A stretch of 64,000 nucleotides of DNA, taken from NCBI RefSeq assembly GCF_900114605.1, contig NZ_FOTP01000001.1, positions 1,178,001 through 1,242,000 of the forward strand, read 5' to 3'. Source of the DNA: Bradyrhizobium sp. NFR13 (GTDB taxonomy: Bacteria; Pseudomonadota; Alphaproteobacteria; Rhizobiales; Xanthobacteraceae). Shown here one piece after another: positions 9,843 to 19,075 of this stretch. The notes under the pieces were generated by a model. That model made no database searches. It had not been told where the DNA came from and was given only the letters and a program-made list of their open reading frames with translations. The position numbers and the translations under genes are program-made. How positions within the stretch are numbered: the first letter of the stretch is position 1; each line of letters starts with the position of its first letter.

Positions 9843-10835
9843 ATGGCGCACTCACATCACGATCATGACGACCACGGTCACACGCACGACCATGCCGGCC
9901 ACAGTCACGCGCATGGCGATCACGGCCATGCGCACGCCCCCGGCGGGCACGTGCATGCGCCCGCGAATTTCGGCATGGCCTTCGCCATCGGTATCAGCCT
10001 CAATACCGTCTTCGTCGTCATCGAGGCGATTTACGGCTATGCCAGTGGCTCGATGGCGCTGGTGGCCGATGCCGGGCACAATCTCTCGGATGTGCTCGGG
10101 CTGATCGCGGCATGGACCGCGGCTGTGCTGTCAAAGCGCGCACCGACGCCGCGCTTCACCTATGGCTTGCGCGGTTCTTCAATTCTCGCGGCGCTCTTCA
10201 ACGCGGTGTTCCTGCTGGTCGCCGTCGGTGCCATCGCCTGGGAAGCCGTACTGCGACTGTTCAATCCCGAACCGGTAGCCGAGATCACCGTGATGATCGT
10301 CGCCACCATCGGCATCGTCATCAACGGCGTAACCGCGTGGCTGTTTGCCTCGGGCCGCAATAGCGACCTCAACATTCGTGGCGCCTATCTGCATATGGTC
10401 GCCGACGCTGCGGTCTCGGTTGGCGTGGTCATCGCCGCAATCGTCATCATGTTCACCGGCTGGTTGCGGATCGATGCCCTGACCAGCCTCGTCATCTGCG
10501 TGCTGATCGTCTGGGGCACCTGGAGCCTCTTGCGCGACTCCACTGCGATGTCCCTCGCCGCCGTGCCACGTGGCATCGATCCCGTGGCCGTGCGCAGCTA
10601 TCTCGAACAATGCTCCGGCGTGGCTCAGGTGCATGACCTGCATATCTGGCCGATGAGCACCACCGAGGTCGCTCTGACCTGCCACATGGTGATGCCCGCG
10701 GGCACACCCGGCGATGCCTATCTGATGGAGATCGCCGCACGCCTGAAGCGCGATTTCGGCATCGAGCATGCGACGATCCAGATCGAGATGGATCCGAACT
10801 CAGCCTGTGCGCTGGCGCCGGAGCATGTGATCTAG
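9843..10835 (+). CDS. cation diffusion facilitator, zinc/cobalt/cadmium exporter type
   Basis: Inner-membrane divalent-cation/proton antiporter of 330 aa. The first 45 residues are extremely His/Asp-rich (repeats of HDH, HAH and HGH), the usual cytoplasmic metal-binding tail of CzcD/ZnT-like proteins. Six membrane helices follow. The paired transport-site motifs are present: HNLSD in helix 2 and HMVADA in helix 5. The C-terminal domain has VHDLHIWPMS. It most probably exports zinc. No metal-responsive regulator is adjacent. Confidence 0.93.
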   Translation: MAHSHHDHDDHGHTHDHAGHSHAHGDHGHAHAPGGHVHAPANFGMAFAIGISLNTVFVVIEAIYGYASGSMALVADAGHNLSDVLGLIAAWTAAVLSKRAPTPRFTYGLRGSSILAALFNAVFLLVAVGAIAWEAVLRLFNPEPVAEITVMIVATIGIVINGVTAWLFASGRNSDLNIRGAYLHMVADAAVSVGVVIAAIVIMFTGWLRIDALTSLVICVLIVWGTWSLLRDSTAMSLAAVPRGIDPVAVRSYLEQCSGVAQVHDLHIWPMSTTEVALTCHMVMPAGTPGDAYLMEIAARLKRDFGIEHATIQIEMDPNSACALAPEHVI

Positions 10836-10855
10836 GGCACGGCCGCATGCTCCGT

Positions 10856-10900
10856 CCTCATCCTGAGGAGCGCGCTGTGGCGCGCCTCCTCACCATGAGG
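10856..10900. repeat. REP-like intergenic palindrome (CCTCAT...ATGAGG)
   Basis: Between the stops of the convergent CDF and matB genes, nested inverted repeats run from CCTCAT to ATGAGG. The inner arms are GAGGAGCGCGC and GCGCGCCTCCTC around a 4-base loop. The layout matches the short palindromes that are abundant between genes in this bacterial group. It could also act as a bidirectional terminator, although T-tracts are absent. Confidence 0.6.
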
Positions 10901-10913
10901 GATCGTGCTGGGA

Positions 10914-12428
10914 CTATTTCGCGTAGATATCCTTGTAACTATCGCGCAGCACGTTCTTCTGCACCTTGCCCATGGTGTTGCGCGGCAGATCGTCGACGAA
11001 GATCACGCGCTTCGGCATCTTGAACTTGGCGATCTGGCCATCCAGCGCCTTGAGCACGGAGGCCTCGTCGATCGCGGTCTTCTTGTCGCTCACGACTACG
11101 GCAGTGACGCCCTCGCCGAAATCCGCATGCGGCACACCGATCACAGCGCTTTCGATCACGCCGGGCATGGCGTCGATCTCGCTTTCGATTTCCTTCGGAT
11201 AGACGTTGAAGCCGCCGGAGATCACCAAATCCTTGCCGCGGCCGAGAATGTGCACGTAACCCTTGGCGTCGATCTTGCCGAGGTCGCCGGTGATGAAGAA
11301 GCCGTCGTCGCGGAATTCCGCCTTGGTCTTCTCCGGCATCCGCCAATAGCCCTGGAAGACGTTCGGGCCCTTCACCTCGATCATGCCGATAGTATCGCGC
11401 GCGAGCTCTTTGGCCGTCTCCGGATCGGTGACGCGCACGGAGACGCCAGGCAGCGGGAAACCGACCGCACCGGGCACGCGCTCGCCGTCGTAGGGATTCG
11501 ACGTGTTCATGTTGGTTTCAGTCATGCCGTAGCGCTCCAGCACGGCGTGCCCGGTGCGCGCGAACCATTCGCGATGGGTGTCCGCCAGCAGCGGCGCGGA
11601 TCCCGAGATGAACAACCGCATATGGCTGCAAGTTTCTTTCGACAGGTTCGGCGACTGCAGCAGGCGTGTATAGAAAGTGGGGACGCCCATCAGAACGGTG
11701 GCGCGGGCCATCAGCTTGATGATGAGTTCCGGATCGAGCTTCGGCAGGAAGATCATCGACGCACGCGCAAACAGCGTCACGTTGCTTGCCACGAACAGAC
11801 CGTGCGTGTGATAGATCGGCAGGGCGTGGATCAGCACGTCATCCCTGGTGAAGCGCCAATATTCGACAAGGCTCAGCGAGTTCGACGCCAGATTGTCGTG
11901 GCTCAGCATCGCCCCCTTAGAGCGTCCGGTAGTGCCCGACGTATAGAGGATCGCGGCGAGATCCTCGTTCTTGCGCGCGACGGTCTGGAAATCCGGCTTC
12001 TCTTTCGCTGCGGCATCGGTCAGCGAGCCCTTGCCATCAGCACCCAGTGTTTCGACCTTCGCGCCGACCTTGGCCGCAATAGCGGCAAAGCCCTCGGCCT
12101 TGGAGGGGTCGCAGACCACCAGGGACGGTTCGGCATCGGTAATGAAATAATCGAGCTCGTTGAGCGTATAGGCGGTATTGAGCGGCAGATAGACCGCACC
12201 GGCCCGTACGGTCGCCAGATACAGCACCAGAGCGGGCACTGACTTCTCGGTCTGCGCCGCCACGCGGTCACCCGGCTTGACGCCGCGGGCGACCAGAACA
12301 TTCGCCATCTGACCCGCCAGCGCGATCAGATCGCCATAGCTGATGTGCTTGCCCTCGGGCGTCTCGATCGCGAGACGCGAGGGATCGTCGAGTTTGTCGA
12401 ACAGGCGAGAAAACAGATTGGCGTTCAT
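10914..12428 (-). CDS. matB: malonyl-CoA synthetase
   Basis: ATP-dependent ligase of 504 aa that joins malonate and CoA, in the ANL acyl-CoA synthetase superfamily. The P-loop YTSGTTGRSKG is at 162-172, ERYGMTETNM at 298-307, the hinge region around TGDLGKID at 380-387, and the A10 motif PRNTMGKVQ carries catalytic Lys488. This matches the Rhodopseudomonas palustris MatB residue reported to be inactivated by reversible acetylation. It stands alone, without matA, matC or a matR-like regulator. Confidence 0.92.
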   Translation of the reverse strand: MNANLFSRLFDKLDDPSRLAIETPEGKHISYGDLIALAGQMANVLVARGVKPGDRVAAQTEKSVPALVLYLATVRAGAVYLPLNTAYTLNELDYFITDAEPSLVVCDPSKAEGFAAIAAKVGAKVETLGADGKGSLTDAAAKEKPDFQTVARKNEDLAAILYTSGTTGRSKGAMLSHDNLASNSLSLVEYWRFTRDDVLIHALPIYHTHGLFVASNVTLFARASMIFLPKLDPELIIKLMARATVLMGVPTFYTRLLQSPNLSKETCSHMRLFISGSAPLLADTHREWFARTGHAVLERYGMTETNMNTSNPYDGERVPGAVGFPLPGVSVRVTDPETAKELARDTIGMIEVKGPNVFQGYWRMPEKTKAEFRDDGFFITGDLGKIDAKGYVHILGRGKDLVISGGFNVYPKEIESEIDAMPGVIESAVIGVPHADFGEGVTAVVVSDKKTAIDEASVLKALDGQIAKFKMPKRVIFVDDLPRNTMGKVQKNVLRDSYKDIYAK

Positions 12429-12840
12429 GGCAAGGTCACGCGGTGCAGGAGTGCGGGAGCGACCGGTGCAGCTAGCCCAACGATCGCGTCAATTTGTCCC
12501 GTTCCTTAGCAAGAATGGTCACATCTAGGCAACGTATCCTGCAGGCGGATGGAGTGCCATATCTGGTGGATCAGCCGCTTGGAGCAGCGTCATCCCGTCG
12601 CGGTTTTCGCGCGTGATTGTATCAAACGCGATGTATCGAACTGGTTGTTGCCTCGCGCGAACGAAATGCATCCGCGAAAGTTTCAGCAGTGACGAAAAAT
12701 ATAGACTGAAACCGGCCCCGAGGCCTCGCGTAGCTCGGGCATCGACGGCGCAATCGAACCTCCAGGGGATCACCGCGGTCGATACCCAATCATCGCACCA
12801 GCGAGATCGTTGGTCATTCATATCACTCGGGAGACGATCC
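12429..12840. other. divergent intergenic region, no gene seen
   Basis: This 412-base gap lies between matB (minus) and the fasciclin gene (plus). Frames on both strands lack ribosome sites and coding character. It must carry the two divergent promoters, but I found no convincing -35/-10 pair and no long dyad. Confidence 0.5.
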
Positions 12841-13428
12841 ATGTCCAAGCGCATTGCACTTCTGTCGGCCGTCGCATTCAGCACCCTCGCCATCACTGGC
12901 GTCGTGCTTGCCCCCGCACAGGCCGAAGACAAGAAGATGATGAAGAGCGAAATGTCGGGCGAGAAGACCGTGATGGTCGGCGGCGCACCGATGTATCCGT
13001 CGAAGAACATCGTCGAGAATGCCGTCAACTCGAAGGATCACACCACGCTGGTCGCCGCCGTGAAGGCCGCCGGCCTGGTCGATACGCTTTCCAGCAAGGG
13101 CCCGTTCACGGTGTTCGCACCGACGAACGCCGCCTTCGGCAAGCTGCCGGCCGGTACCGTCGACACGCTGGTGAAGCCTGAGAGCAAGGCGACCCTGACC
13201 AAGATCCTGACCTACCATGTGGTCCCCGGCAAGCTGAACGCCGCCGACCTCAAGGACGGCCAGAAGCTGAAGACCGTCGAAGGCGAAGAGCTGACCGTGA
13301 AGGCTTCGGGCGGCAAGGTCATGATCGTGGATGCCAAAGGCGGTTCTTCGACCGTAACCATCGCCGACGTCAACCAGTCGAACGGCGTGATTCACGTCAT
13401 CGATACTGTCCTGATGCCGAAAGCCTGA
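12841..13428 (+). CDS. exported fasciclin-domain protein
   Basis: Secreted protein of 195 aa: signal peptide to about residue 27 (ending APAQA), a Met/Lys-rich linker, then one FAS1 (beta-Ig-H3/fasciclin) domain from about 55 to the end. The FAS1 hallmarks are [34 protein letters not shown] and [12 protein letters not shown]. The start at 12841 has GGGAGACG upstream and avoids a longer frame that opens into the leader. FAS1 proteins act in adhesion or envelope interactions. Here the gene precedes a cytochrome b-like protein and a molybdoenzyme on the same strand, separated by a strong terminator. Confidence 0.92.
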   Translation: MSKRIALLSAVAFSTLAITGVVLAPAQAEDKKMMKSEMSGEKTVMVGGAPMYPSKNIVENAVNSKDHTTLVAAVKAAGLVDTLSSKGPFTVFAPTNAAFGKLPAGTVDTLVKPESKATLTKILTYHVVPGKLNAADLKDGQKLKTVEGEELTVKASGGKVMIVDAKGGSSTVTIADVNQSNGVIHVIDTVLMPKA

Positions 13429-13486
13429 TCTCCGGCTTCTGCGCAACAAGTTCGCGCATTCTGACTTGTCCCCACAGGATGCGTGC

Positions 13487-13513
13487 GCGCCCCCCAAGGA
13501 TACCGAGGGGCGC
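13487..13513 (+). other. stem-loop ahead of the fasciclin terminator
   Basis: Arms GCGCCCC (13487-13493) and GGGGCGC (13507-13513) form a 7-bp stem about 60 bases after the fasciclin stop and directly before the main terminator. It may protect the 3' end of the mRNA or be part of a double terminator. Confidence 0.4.
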
Positions 13514-13517
13514 CAAG

Positions 13518-13549
13518 AAGCGAGCCGGGGCAACCTGGCTCGCTTTTTT
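13518..13549 (+). terminator. intrinsic terminator after the fasciclin gene
   Basis: A perfect 9-bp stem AAGCGAGCC/GGCTCGCTT with a 10-base loop is followed by a T-run. It separates the fasciclin transcript from the downstream cytochrome and molybdoenzyme genes, which therefore probably have their own promoter. Confidence 0.88.
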
Positions 13550-13623
13550 GTGATCGGAATGGTTGGCGTTCCGGAAGGTTGAGAAGACAGCGTCCGTAAC
13601 GAATGGCACTTTATGCCGTATAG

Positions 13624-14289
13624 ATGCCAGAACCCATGAAAATGGATGATTCCATGTCCAGCATCTCCCTGAGCGAAGAACGTACGGCTGCAGCCAAGCC
13701 CAAAACGAAGGTGATCCAGCCCGCCTGGGTCCGTGTCGTGCATTGGATCAACGCCGTGGCGATCGTGCTGATGATCATGTCGGGCTGGCAGATCTACAAC
13801 GCTTCCCCGCTGTTCAACTTCACCTTCTCATCGTCGATCACGCTCGGCGGCTGGCTCGGCGGCGGCATTATGTGGCACCTCGCCGCGATGTGGCTGCTGG
13901 TGATCAACGGCCTGGTCTATCTCACACTCGGTATCGTCACCGGCCGCTTCCGCAGGAAGCTGTTGCCTATTTCCGCGAAAGGCGTGCTCGACGACACCAA
14001 GGCCGCACTGACCGGCCAACTCTCGCACGCTGATCTCTCGACCTACAATCAGGTGCAGAAGCTGCTCTATACCGGAATCATTGGGGTCGGCATTCTGATC
14101 GTGCTGTCCGGCCTCGCGATCTGGAAGCCTGTCCAGCTGCAATATCTCACAGCGCTGTTCGGCGGCTACGACACCGCACGCTATGTGCATTTCTTCATGA
14201 TGGCTGCCATTGTCGGCTTCCTCGTCATCCATGTGGCTCTGGCCTTGATCGTGCCGAAGAGTCTGCGTGCGATGATTATCGGACGCTGA
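13624..14289 (+). CDS. cytochrome b561-type membrane protein
   Basis: Membrane protein of 221 aa of the bacterial cytochrome b561 / Ni-hydrogenase cytochrome b type. It has four main hydrophobic helices after a 30-residue cytoplasmic lead. Candidate heme-ligand histidines are in VVHWINA, MWHLAAM, ARYVHFFMM and VIHVALA. Its stop lies 12 bases before the molybdoenzyme, so the pair is an operon, and it likely passes electrons between the quinone pool and the exported molybdoenzyme. The exact start is uncertain because several in-frame ATGs (13624, 13636, 13654) lack a clear ribosome site. Confidence 0.85.
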   Translation: MPEPMKMDDSMSSISLSEERTAAAKPKTKVIQPAWVRVVHWINAVAIVLMIMSGWQIYNASPLFNFTFSSSITLGGWLGGGIMWHLAAMWLLVINGLVYLTLGIVTGRFRRKLLPISAKGVLDDTKAALTGQLSHADLSTYNQVQKLLYTGIIGVGILIVLSGLAIWKPVQLQYLTALFGGYDTARYVHFFMMAAIVGFLVIHVALALIVPKSLRAMIIGR

Positions 14290-14301
14290 GGGAGTACGAC
14301 C

Positions 14302-15084
14302 ATGATCAGAAAAATCCGCTCCCTCATCATTCCCGGCGTCGACAAGGATCTCCTCGTCAAGGATGCCACCAAGCTGATGCCCGATCTGTCGCGCCGCCGT
14401 TTCATCGCGTCGGGTGCAAGTTTCGGCGCGTTGACGTTGCTCACCGGCTGCGATGTCAGCGACAGTCTCTCGGCTGAAAACCTGCTGACGCACATGTCGA
14501 AATTCAACGACATGGTGCAGGCCCGAATTTTCAATCCGAACACGCTTGCTCCGACCTACTCGGAGAAAGACATCAAACGTCCCTTCCCATTCAATGCGTT
14601 CTATGCCGAGGACGACGCGCCGAACGTGGACGGCAAGGAATGGAAGCTCGAAGTCTCCGGCCTGGTGCAGGACAAGAAGTCGTGGACGCTTGATGAACTG
14701 CACAAGCTGCCGGAAGTGTCACAGATCACCCGCCACATCTGCGTGGAAGGCTGGAGCGCCATTGGTTCCTGGCAGGGCACGCCGCTGCGCGACTTCCTCA
14801 AGCTGGTCGGTGCAGACACCAACGCGAAGTGGGTCCATTTCCGCTGCGCCGAGGATTATACGAGCTCGCTCGATATGCCCACGGCCATGCATGCGCAGAC
14901 GCAAATGACCTTCAAATTCGACAACCAGCTTCTGCCCCGGGCCTATGGTTTCCCGATGAAGATCCGCGTGCCAACCAAACTCGGCTTCAAGAATCCGAAA
15001 TACGTCGTCGCGATGGAAGTCACCAACGACTACAAGGGCGGCTATTGGGAAGATCAGGGCTATAACGATTTCAGCGGGAGCTGA
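14302..15084 (+). CDS. Tat-exported molybdopterin oxidoreductase, sulfite oxidase/YedY fold
   Basis: Molybdenum cofactor enzyme of 260 aa with a sulfite-oxidase-type fold. The Tat signal has SRRRF at 30-34, followed by a hydrophobic stretch ending LLTGC (Cys50), which would also suit a lipoprotein anchor. The Mo-ligating cysteine is Cys147 in RHICVEGW. C-terminal YGFPMKIRVP and GYWEDQGYN are typical of the family. GGGAG lies ahead of the start. Sulfite oxidases and MsrP (YedY) are the nearest known activities. The partner here is a b561-type protein rather than MsrQ, so substrate and direction of electron flow are open. Confidence 0.88.
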   Translation: MIRKIRSLIIPGVDKDLLVKDATKLMPDLSRRRFIASGASFGALTLLTGCDVSDSLSAENLLTHMSKFNDMVQARIFNPNTLAPTYSEKDIKRPFPFNAFYAEDDAPNVDGKEWKLEVSGLVQDKKSWTLDELHKLPEVSQITRHICVEGWSAIGSWQGTPLRDFLKLVGADTNAKWVHFRCAEDYTSSLDMPTAMHAQTQMTFKFDNQLLPRAYGFPMKIRVPTKLGFKNPKYVVAMEVTNDYKGGYWEDQGYNDFSGS

Positions 15085-16258
15085 TCGGCTTCTGGAACAT
15101 CGACATGGCAGCGCCGACGCCCAGCGTCGCCGCCGACACTACCAGCGCTGAAGTCAGACTCCCTGTCGCGTCGCTGATGGCGCCGACCGCAATCGGTCCC
15201 ATCGTCTGCCCGATGCCGAACACGATCGTCACCACCGCAATCGCCTTGGGCCATGTCTCCTTCGGATAGTTGAAGCGCACGAAGGCCGTCGTCGCCGCGA
15301 CGACAGCGAAGAACGACACGCCGAACACTGCCGCCGACACGCCGAGCACCAGCGGCGAATGGCCGAGCAAGGGCATCGCAGCACCAACGGCATTGGTGCC
15401 GAGAATGATCGCCATCGCGCGTCCGCTCTGTCCGCGCGCCAGCACGCCACGCCACAGCCAGGGCGACGCGAAAGAACTCGCGCCGATCAGGCACCAGAAC
15501 GCGCTCTGCGCGACGGCGCTGCCGCCGCCATCGCGGACATAGGCGATCATGAAGGTCATGTAGGCGATGTAGCCGGCACCAAACATGAAATAGGCGACCA
15601 GGAAAATCCACATCGGCCGGATCGTCATGGACGGCGCCGCGGCGCGCGACGTGCCTTCGCTTGCGTCCACCAGCTTGCGTAGCAGCGGCAAGCCCATCAC
15701 CACCGAGACGAGACCAATCACCAGCCAGACGATCCACCAGGAGCCGGCGCCGAACCCCTGCAGCACGAAGGGGGCGATCAAGCCGGACACCAGAATGCCG
15801 ATTCCAGGTCCGGCATAGAACAGGCTGAGCAGATAGGACGACCGCTCCGGATGCGCGAGGCCAATGGTTGCCGCGAGCGCACCGCCCGCAACGAAAGAGA
15901 TCGCCGCACCAAATCCGGTGACGAAACGGGCGATGCTGAGCAGCGTGAAATCCGCTGTGACGCCGCAAACCAGCAGCGACACGATGCTGGCCACCGTACC
16001 GATCTGGATCACCGCGAAAAGCCCGTAGCGTTTGCCGAGACCTGCTGCTGCCAGCGCGCCGAGCAGATAGCCGGCGGCGTTGACGGTATTCATGAAGCCC
16101 GCCGCCGAATACGACCATTGCAGGCTGCCGCGCATGTCCGGTAGCACGAGCGAATAGACAAAACGGCCGATGCCAAGACCGATAGCCGGCGCCAGCGAGA
16201 GCATCAGGATCAGCAGGGCTGGATTGCGGCGCGAAAACGAAGGGTCGGATGACGTCAC
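15071..16258 (-). CDS. MFS transporter, YbfB/YjiJ family
   Basis: Twelve-helix major facilitator protein of 395 aa. The N-terminal half contains the family pattern GLGIGRFVYSLVLPDM and a Gly/Ala-rich MNTVNAAGYLLGALAA. The function of this family is not established. The start is placed at GTG 16258, because AGGAG ends six bases upstream of it; a TTG two codons earlier would be too close to that site. The 3' end overlaps the molybdoenzyme gene tail to tail by 14 bases. Confidence 0.85.
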   Translation of the reverse strand: MTSSDPSFSRRNPALLILMLSLAPAIGLGIGRFVYSLVLPDMRGSLQWSYSAAGFMNTVNAAGYLLGALAAAGLGKRYGLFAVIQIGTVASIVSLLVCGVTADFTLLSIARFVTGFGAAISFVAGGALAATIGLAHPERSSYLLSLFYAGPGIGILVSGLIAPFVLQGFGAGSWWIVWLVIGLVSVVMGLPLLRKLVDASEGTSRAAAPSMTIRPMWIFLVAYFMFGAGYIAYMTFMIAYVRDGGGSAVAQSAFWCLIGASSFASPWLWRGVLARGQSGRAMAIILGTNAVGAAMPLLGHSPLVLGVSAAVFGVSFFAVVAATTAFVRFNYPKETWPKAIAVVTIVFGIGQTMGPIAVGAISDATGSLTSALVVSAATLGVGAAMSMFQKPISSR

Positions 16259-16394
16259 TGGCAACTCCTGCTGGCCGTCACTGTCGCAGGTTCTGCGGTC
16301 GCTGCAATCGCGCCTTTAGCAAGGCTGTCTTGCCAATGCGGCAATGACGGCTTAGCACTCGCCCGAAATTCGACGTTCAGAGAAGGAAACGATC

Positions 16395-17507
16395 ATGGCG
16401 GCGCATAAACTGCTGGTTCTCCCCGGCGACGGTATCGGCCCCGAAGTGATGGCGGAGGTGACGCGCCTGATCGACTGGATCGACGCCCAGGGCATCGCCA
16501 AATTCGAAACCGAGACCGGCCTCGTCGGCGGCGCATCCTATGATGCCGACAAGCTGCCGATCACGGATGCCACCATGGCCAAGGCCAATGCTGCCGACGC
16601 CATCATCTTCGGCGCCATCGGCGGCCCGAAATGGGACGGCGTACCCTATGAGCATCGCCCGGAAGCCGGGCTGCTACGCCTGCGCAAGGATCTCGGCCTG
16701 TTCGCCAATCTGCGCCCGGCCGTGTGCTACCCCGCGCTTGCGGATTCTTCGAGCCTGAAGCGCGAGGTCGTCGAAGGCCTCGACATCATGATCGTGCGCG
16801 AGCTCACCGGCGGCGTCTATTTCGGCGAGCCGAAGACCATCACCGATCTCGGCAACGGCCAGAAGCGCGCCGTCGATACGCAGGTCTACGACACCTATGA
16901 GATCGAGCGCATCGCACGAGTCGCCTTCGATCTGGCCCGCAAGCGCCAGAACAAGGTGACGTCGATGGAGAAGCGTAACGTCATGAAGTCGGGCGTGCTC
17001 TGGAACGAGGTCGTCACCCAGGTGCATGGCCGCGAATACAAGGACGTTACGCTCGAGCATCAGCTCGCCGATTCCGGCGGCATGAACCTCGTGAAGTGGC
17101 CGAAGCAGTTTGACGTCATCGTCACCGACAACCTGTTCGGCGACATGCTCTCGGATATCGCTGCGATGCTGACGGGGTCGCTGGGCATGCTGCCCTCGGC
17201 GTCGCTCGGCGAAGTCGATGCCAAGACCAGGAAGCGCAAGGCAATGTATGAGCCGGTGCACGGCTCGGCGCCTGACATCGCCGGCAAGGGCATGGCCAAT
17301 CCGCTGGCCATGATCGCCTCGTTCGGCATGGCGCTGCGCTACTCGCTGGATCTCGGCGATCTTGCCGACAAGGTCGACCAGGCCATCGCCGCGGTTCTGG
17401 CAAAGGGTCTGCGGACGGCGGATATCAAGTCGGACGGCGCGACCGTTGTGAGCACATCAGGCATGGGCGAGGCGCTGCTGAAGGAATTGCAGGCGTTGCA
17501 CGCTTAA
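16395..17507 (+). CDS. leuB: 3-isopropylmalate dehydrogenase
   Basis: NAD-dependent oxidative decarboxylase of leucine synthesis, 370 aa. It has [11 protein letters not shown] at the N-terminus, [12 protein letters not shown] near 136, and the isocitrate/isopropylmalate dehydrogenase signature [19 protein letters not shown] near 246-264, followed by [24 protein letters not shown] precedes the ATG. It is transcribed alone and ends at a strong terminator. leuC and leuD are elsewhere in the window. Confidence 0.97.
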   Translation: MAAHKLLVLPGDGIGPEVMAEVTRLIDWIDAQGIAKFETETGLVGGASYDADKLPITDATMAKANAADAIIFGAIGGPKWDGVPYEHRPEAGLLRLRKDLGLFANLRPAVCYPALADSSSLKREVVEGLDIMIVRELTGGVYFGEPKTITDLGNGQKRAVDTQVYDTYEIERIARVAFDLARKRQNKVTSMEKRNVMKSGVLWNEVVTQVHGREYKDVTLEHQLADSGGMNLVKWPKQFDVIVTDNLFGDMLSDIAAMLTGSLGMLPSASLGEVDAKTRKRKAMYEPVHGSAPDIAGKGMANPLAMIASFGMALRYSLDLGDLADKVDQAIAAVLAKGLRTADIKSDGATVVSTSGMGEALLKELQALHA

Positions 17508-17530
17508 GCGCGCTCAAACCCCTCCCCTAA

Positions 17531-17559
17531 GAAAATGCCCGGCTCAGCCGGGCATTTTC
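17531..17559. terminator. bidirectional terminator between leuB and a convergent gene
   Basis: A near-perfect palindrome GAAAATGCCCGGCT/AGCCGGGCATTTTC has A/T tracts on both sides. It can terminate leuB on the plus strand and the convergent small gene on the minus strand. Confidence 0.88.
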
Positions 17560-17579
17560 GTATCGATATGTCGCGGCAC

Positions 17580-17960
17580 TCAGTAGAGCGGGAAGCGCTC
17601 GGGATAGCCGCCGAGATCCCACTGCGAATTGAGCGGCTGGCGGTCCAGCGGACGGTTGTTGTTGTCGCGGGCAAAGGAGTAGCCCGGCGGATAGGCGTAA
17701 TCGGTGAACTTGCGATCACCCGGGAGCACTTCGACGCCGGCATCGAGCCAGGAGCGCCGCGTCACGTAAACGCGGGTGCGGCCCTGCTGATAGGACACAT
17801 TCGGGCCGCGCGCACCGTAAGCGGCGGCATCGCGGTCGGAAACGCGAACCTTCTTCTTGGTGGCGGCATCGGCCGGCGAGACAGCAACGGCGGTCGCGAT
17901 GACGGCAACCGTCGCGAACAACATGGCGAGAGTTTTCGCGGCGGGAAATTTCAAGGTCAT
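17580..17960 (-). CDS. small exported protein of unknown function
   Basis: 126 aa with a clear signal peptide (cleavage after about residue 32, ADA). The mature part is rich in Arg, Tyr, Asp and Pro, with a basic KKKVRVSDRDAAAYG stretch and an aromatic C-terminus ending in GGYPERFPLY. GAGG lies 5 bases ahead of the ATG. I do not recognise a domain. It is probably a periplasmic or envelope protein restricted to this bacterial group. Confidence 0.75.
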   Translation of the reverse strand: MTLKFPAAKTLAMLFATVAVIATAVAVSPADAATKKKVRVSDRDAAAYGARGPNVSYQQGRTRVYVTRRSWLDAGVEVLPGDRKFTDYAYPPGYSFARDNNNRPLDRQPLNSQWDLGGYPERFPLY

Positions 17961-18140
17961 CAGGTCCTCATTGCAGTCAAGAGATCGGCCACGCGAGTCG
18001 GCAAATCCGATTTGCGGTCAATTTAGCTGGCCGGGGTATCCGGCCACAAGGTCTATCCGGCCACAGTCGCCGATATAATGCGCGGTGTGGCCGAATGTTG
18101 CATGTAATCCAAGGTCTTGGTCCTGCCTATCACGAAGAGG
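17961..18140. other. intergenic region with repeated TATCCGGCCACA
   Basis: The 180-base gap holds the leader of the exported protein. The words GTATCCGGCCACA and CTATCCGGCCACA occur 14 bases apart near 18036-18066. No gene was found here. Confidence 0.4.
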
Positions 18141-18959
18141 TCACAGACTGCCGCGGAGCAGCGGGTTTTGGGCGCCGGTGACCCAATCGGCCGATGTCGC
18201 CGACAGCGCCGCGCCGCTGATGCAGCCGGCCCGCTTCAGCTCGGCCTGGGCGAAGGCGTCCTGCAGCCGGGGTTCATTGCCGGCTGTCAGCAGCACCAGC
18301 CGGTTCAGGGTACAGCCTATGGCCGCCCGCCGGGCCGGCAGGCCGTCGCCCTGGCACGACCAGCCGGAAATCCTGAGATTGGCGGCATCCAGGGTCTTCA
18401 TGAAGCCCAGGCAGCGCTTGCTGTCCTTCAGCCGATCGGCAAAGCCCATCAGGGCAACCGGCCCGAATTTGGTATCGATGATGCCCTCGCCCACCACTTC
18501 ACGAACGCCGCCGGGGTCCATGCGGCCGGCGATGTCCGCCCCTGGCGGACCGGCGCGACCGGCCTCGGCGCCCGGGCGATACAATTCCAGCTCGGCCACC
18601 GGGGTCTCCCCGGGCGACGCCCAGCGCAGGACATCCTTGCGGCCCCCTTCGGGGTGCCTGAATATCTCATAAGATGATGTTTTACCTGACGAATCGAACT
18701 GGCTGACGGCAAAATTGGGATGCGAGCGACTGGCGACACTCCAGCCAGCCTTACTCCAGCCAGCCTTGGCGGGTGGTTCACTGCCGAAGTCGAATTCCAG
18801 TCCGTCGAACACGGTGACCGCGGCCATGACAACCAGTGCCAGCACCCCCATATAGGCGAGCAGACGTATGGCGACGGCGCCGCACTCGTCGGCAAAGCTC
18901 TGCAGGGCCGGATGGACGCCTGCCGGCTTTGGGTGGTGCGGAACCAAAATTGAACGCAT
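18141..18959 (-). CDS. hypothetical protein with one membrane segment
   Basis: 272 aa from the ATG at 18959; a TTG four codons upstream is the alternative. One hydrophobic helix near residues 30-52 is followed by a large extracytoplasmic region. That region contains the short tandem SKAGWSVA after PAKAGW, and several cysteines (RCLGFM, WSCQGD, GCTLNR, GCISGA) that could form disulfides. I cannot assign a family. It is divergent from asd with about 115 bases between them. Confidence 0.7.
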   Translation of the reverse strand: MRSILVPHHPKPAGVHPALQSFADECGAVAIRLLAYMGVLALVVMAAVTVFDGLEFDFGSEPPAKAGWSKAGWSVASRSHPNFAVSQFDSSGKTSSYEIFRHPEGGRKDVLRWASPGETPVAELELYRPGAEAGRAGPPGADIAGRMDPGGVREVVGEGIIDTKFGPVALMGFADRLKDSKRCLGFMKTLDAANLRISGWSCQGDGLPARRAAIGCTLNRLVLLTAGNEPRLQDAFAQAELKRAGCISGAALSATSADWVTGAQNPLLRGSL

Positions 18960-19075
18960 CAAAACACGCAAAAACGCTTAGGACGTTGTCTTTGCGGCGT
19001 TTCTCGCATAGAAGCGCTCGCTCTTCCCTTTCCGCAAACGGCGGCCGGGAGGCATTTTTCTTCGGAGAGTGAACG

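Noticed and set aside
10905-12242. Plus-strand open frame opposite matB
   Set aside because: It is antisense to a gene with all adenylate-forming motifs and shows no start signal.
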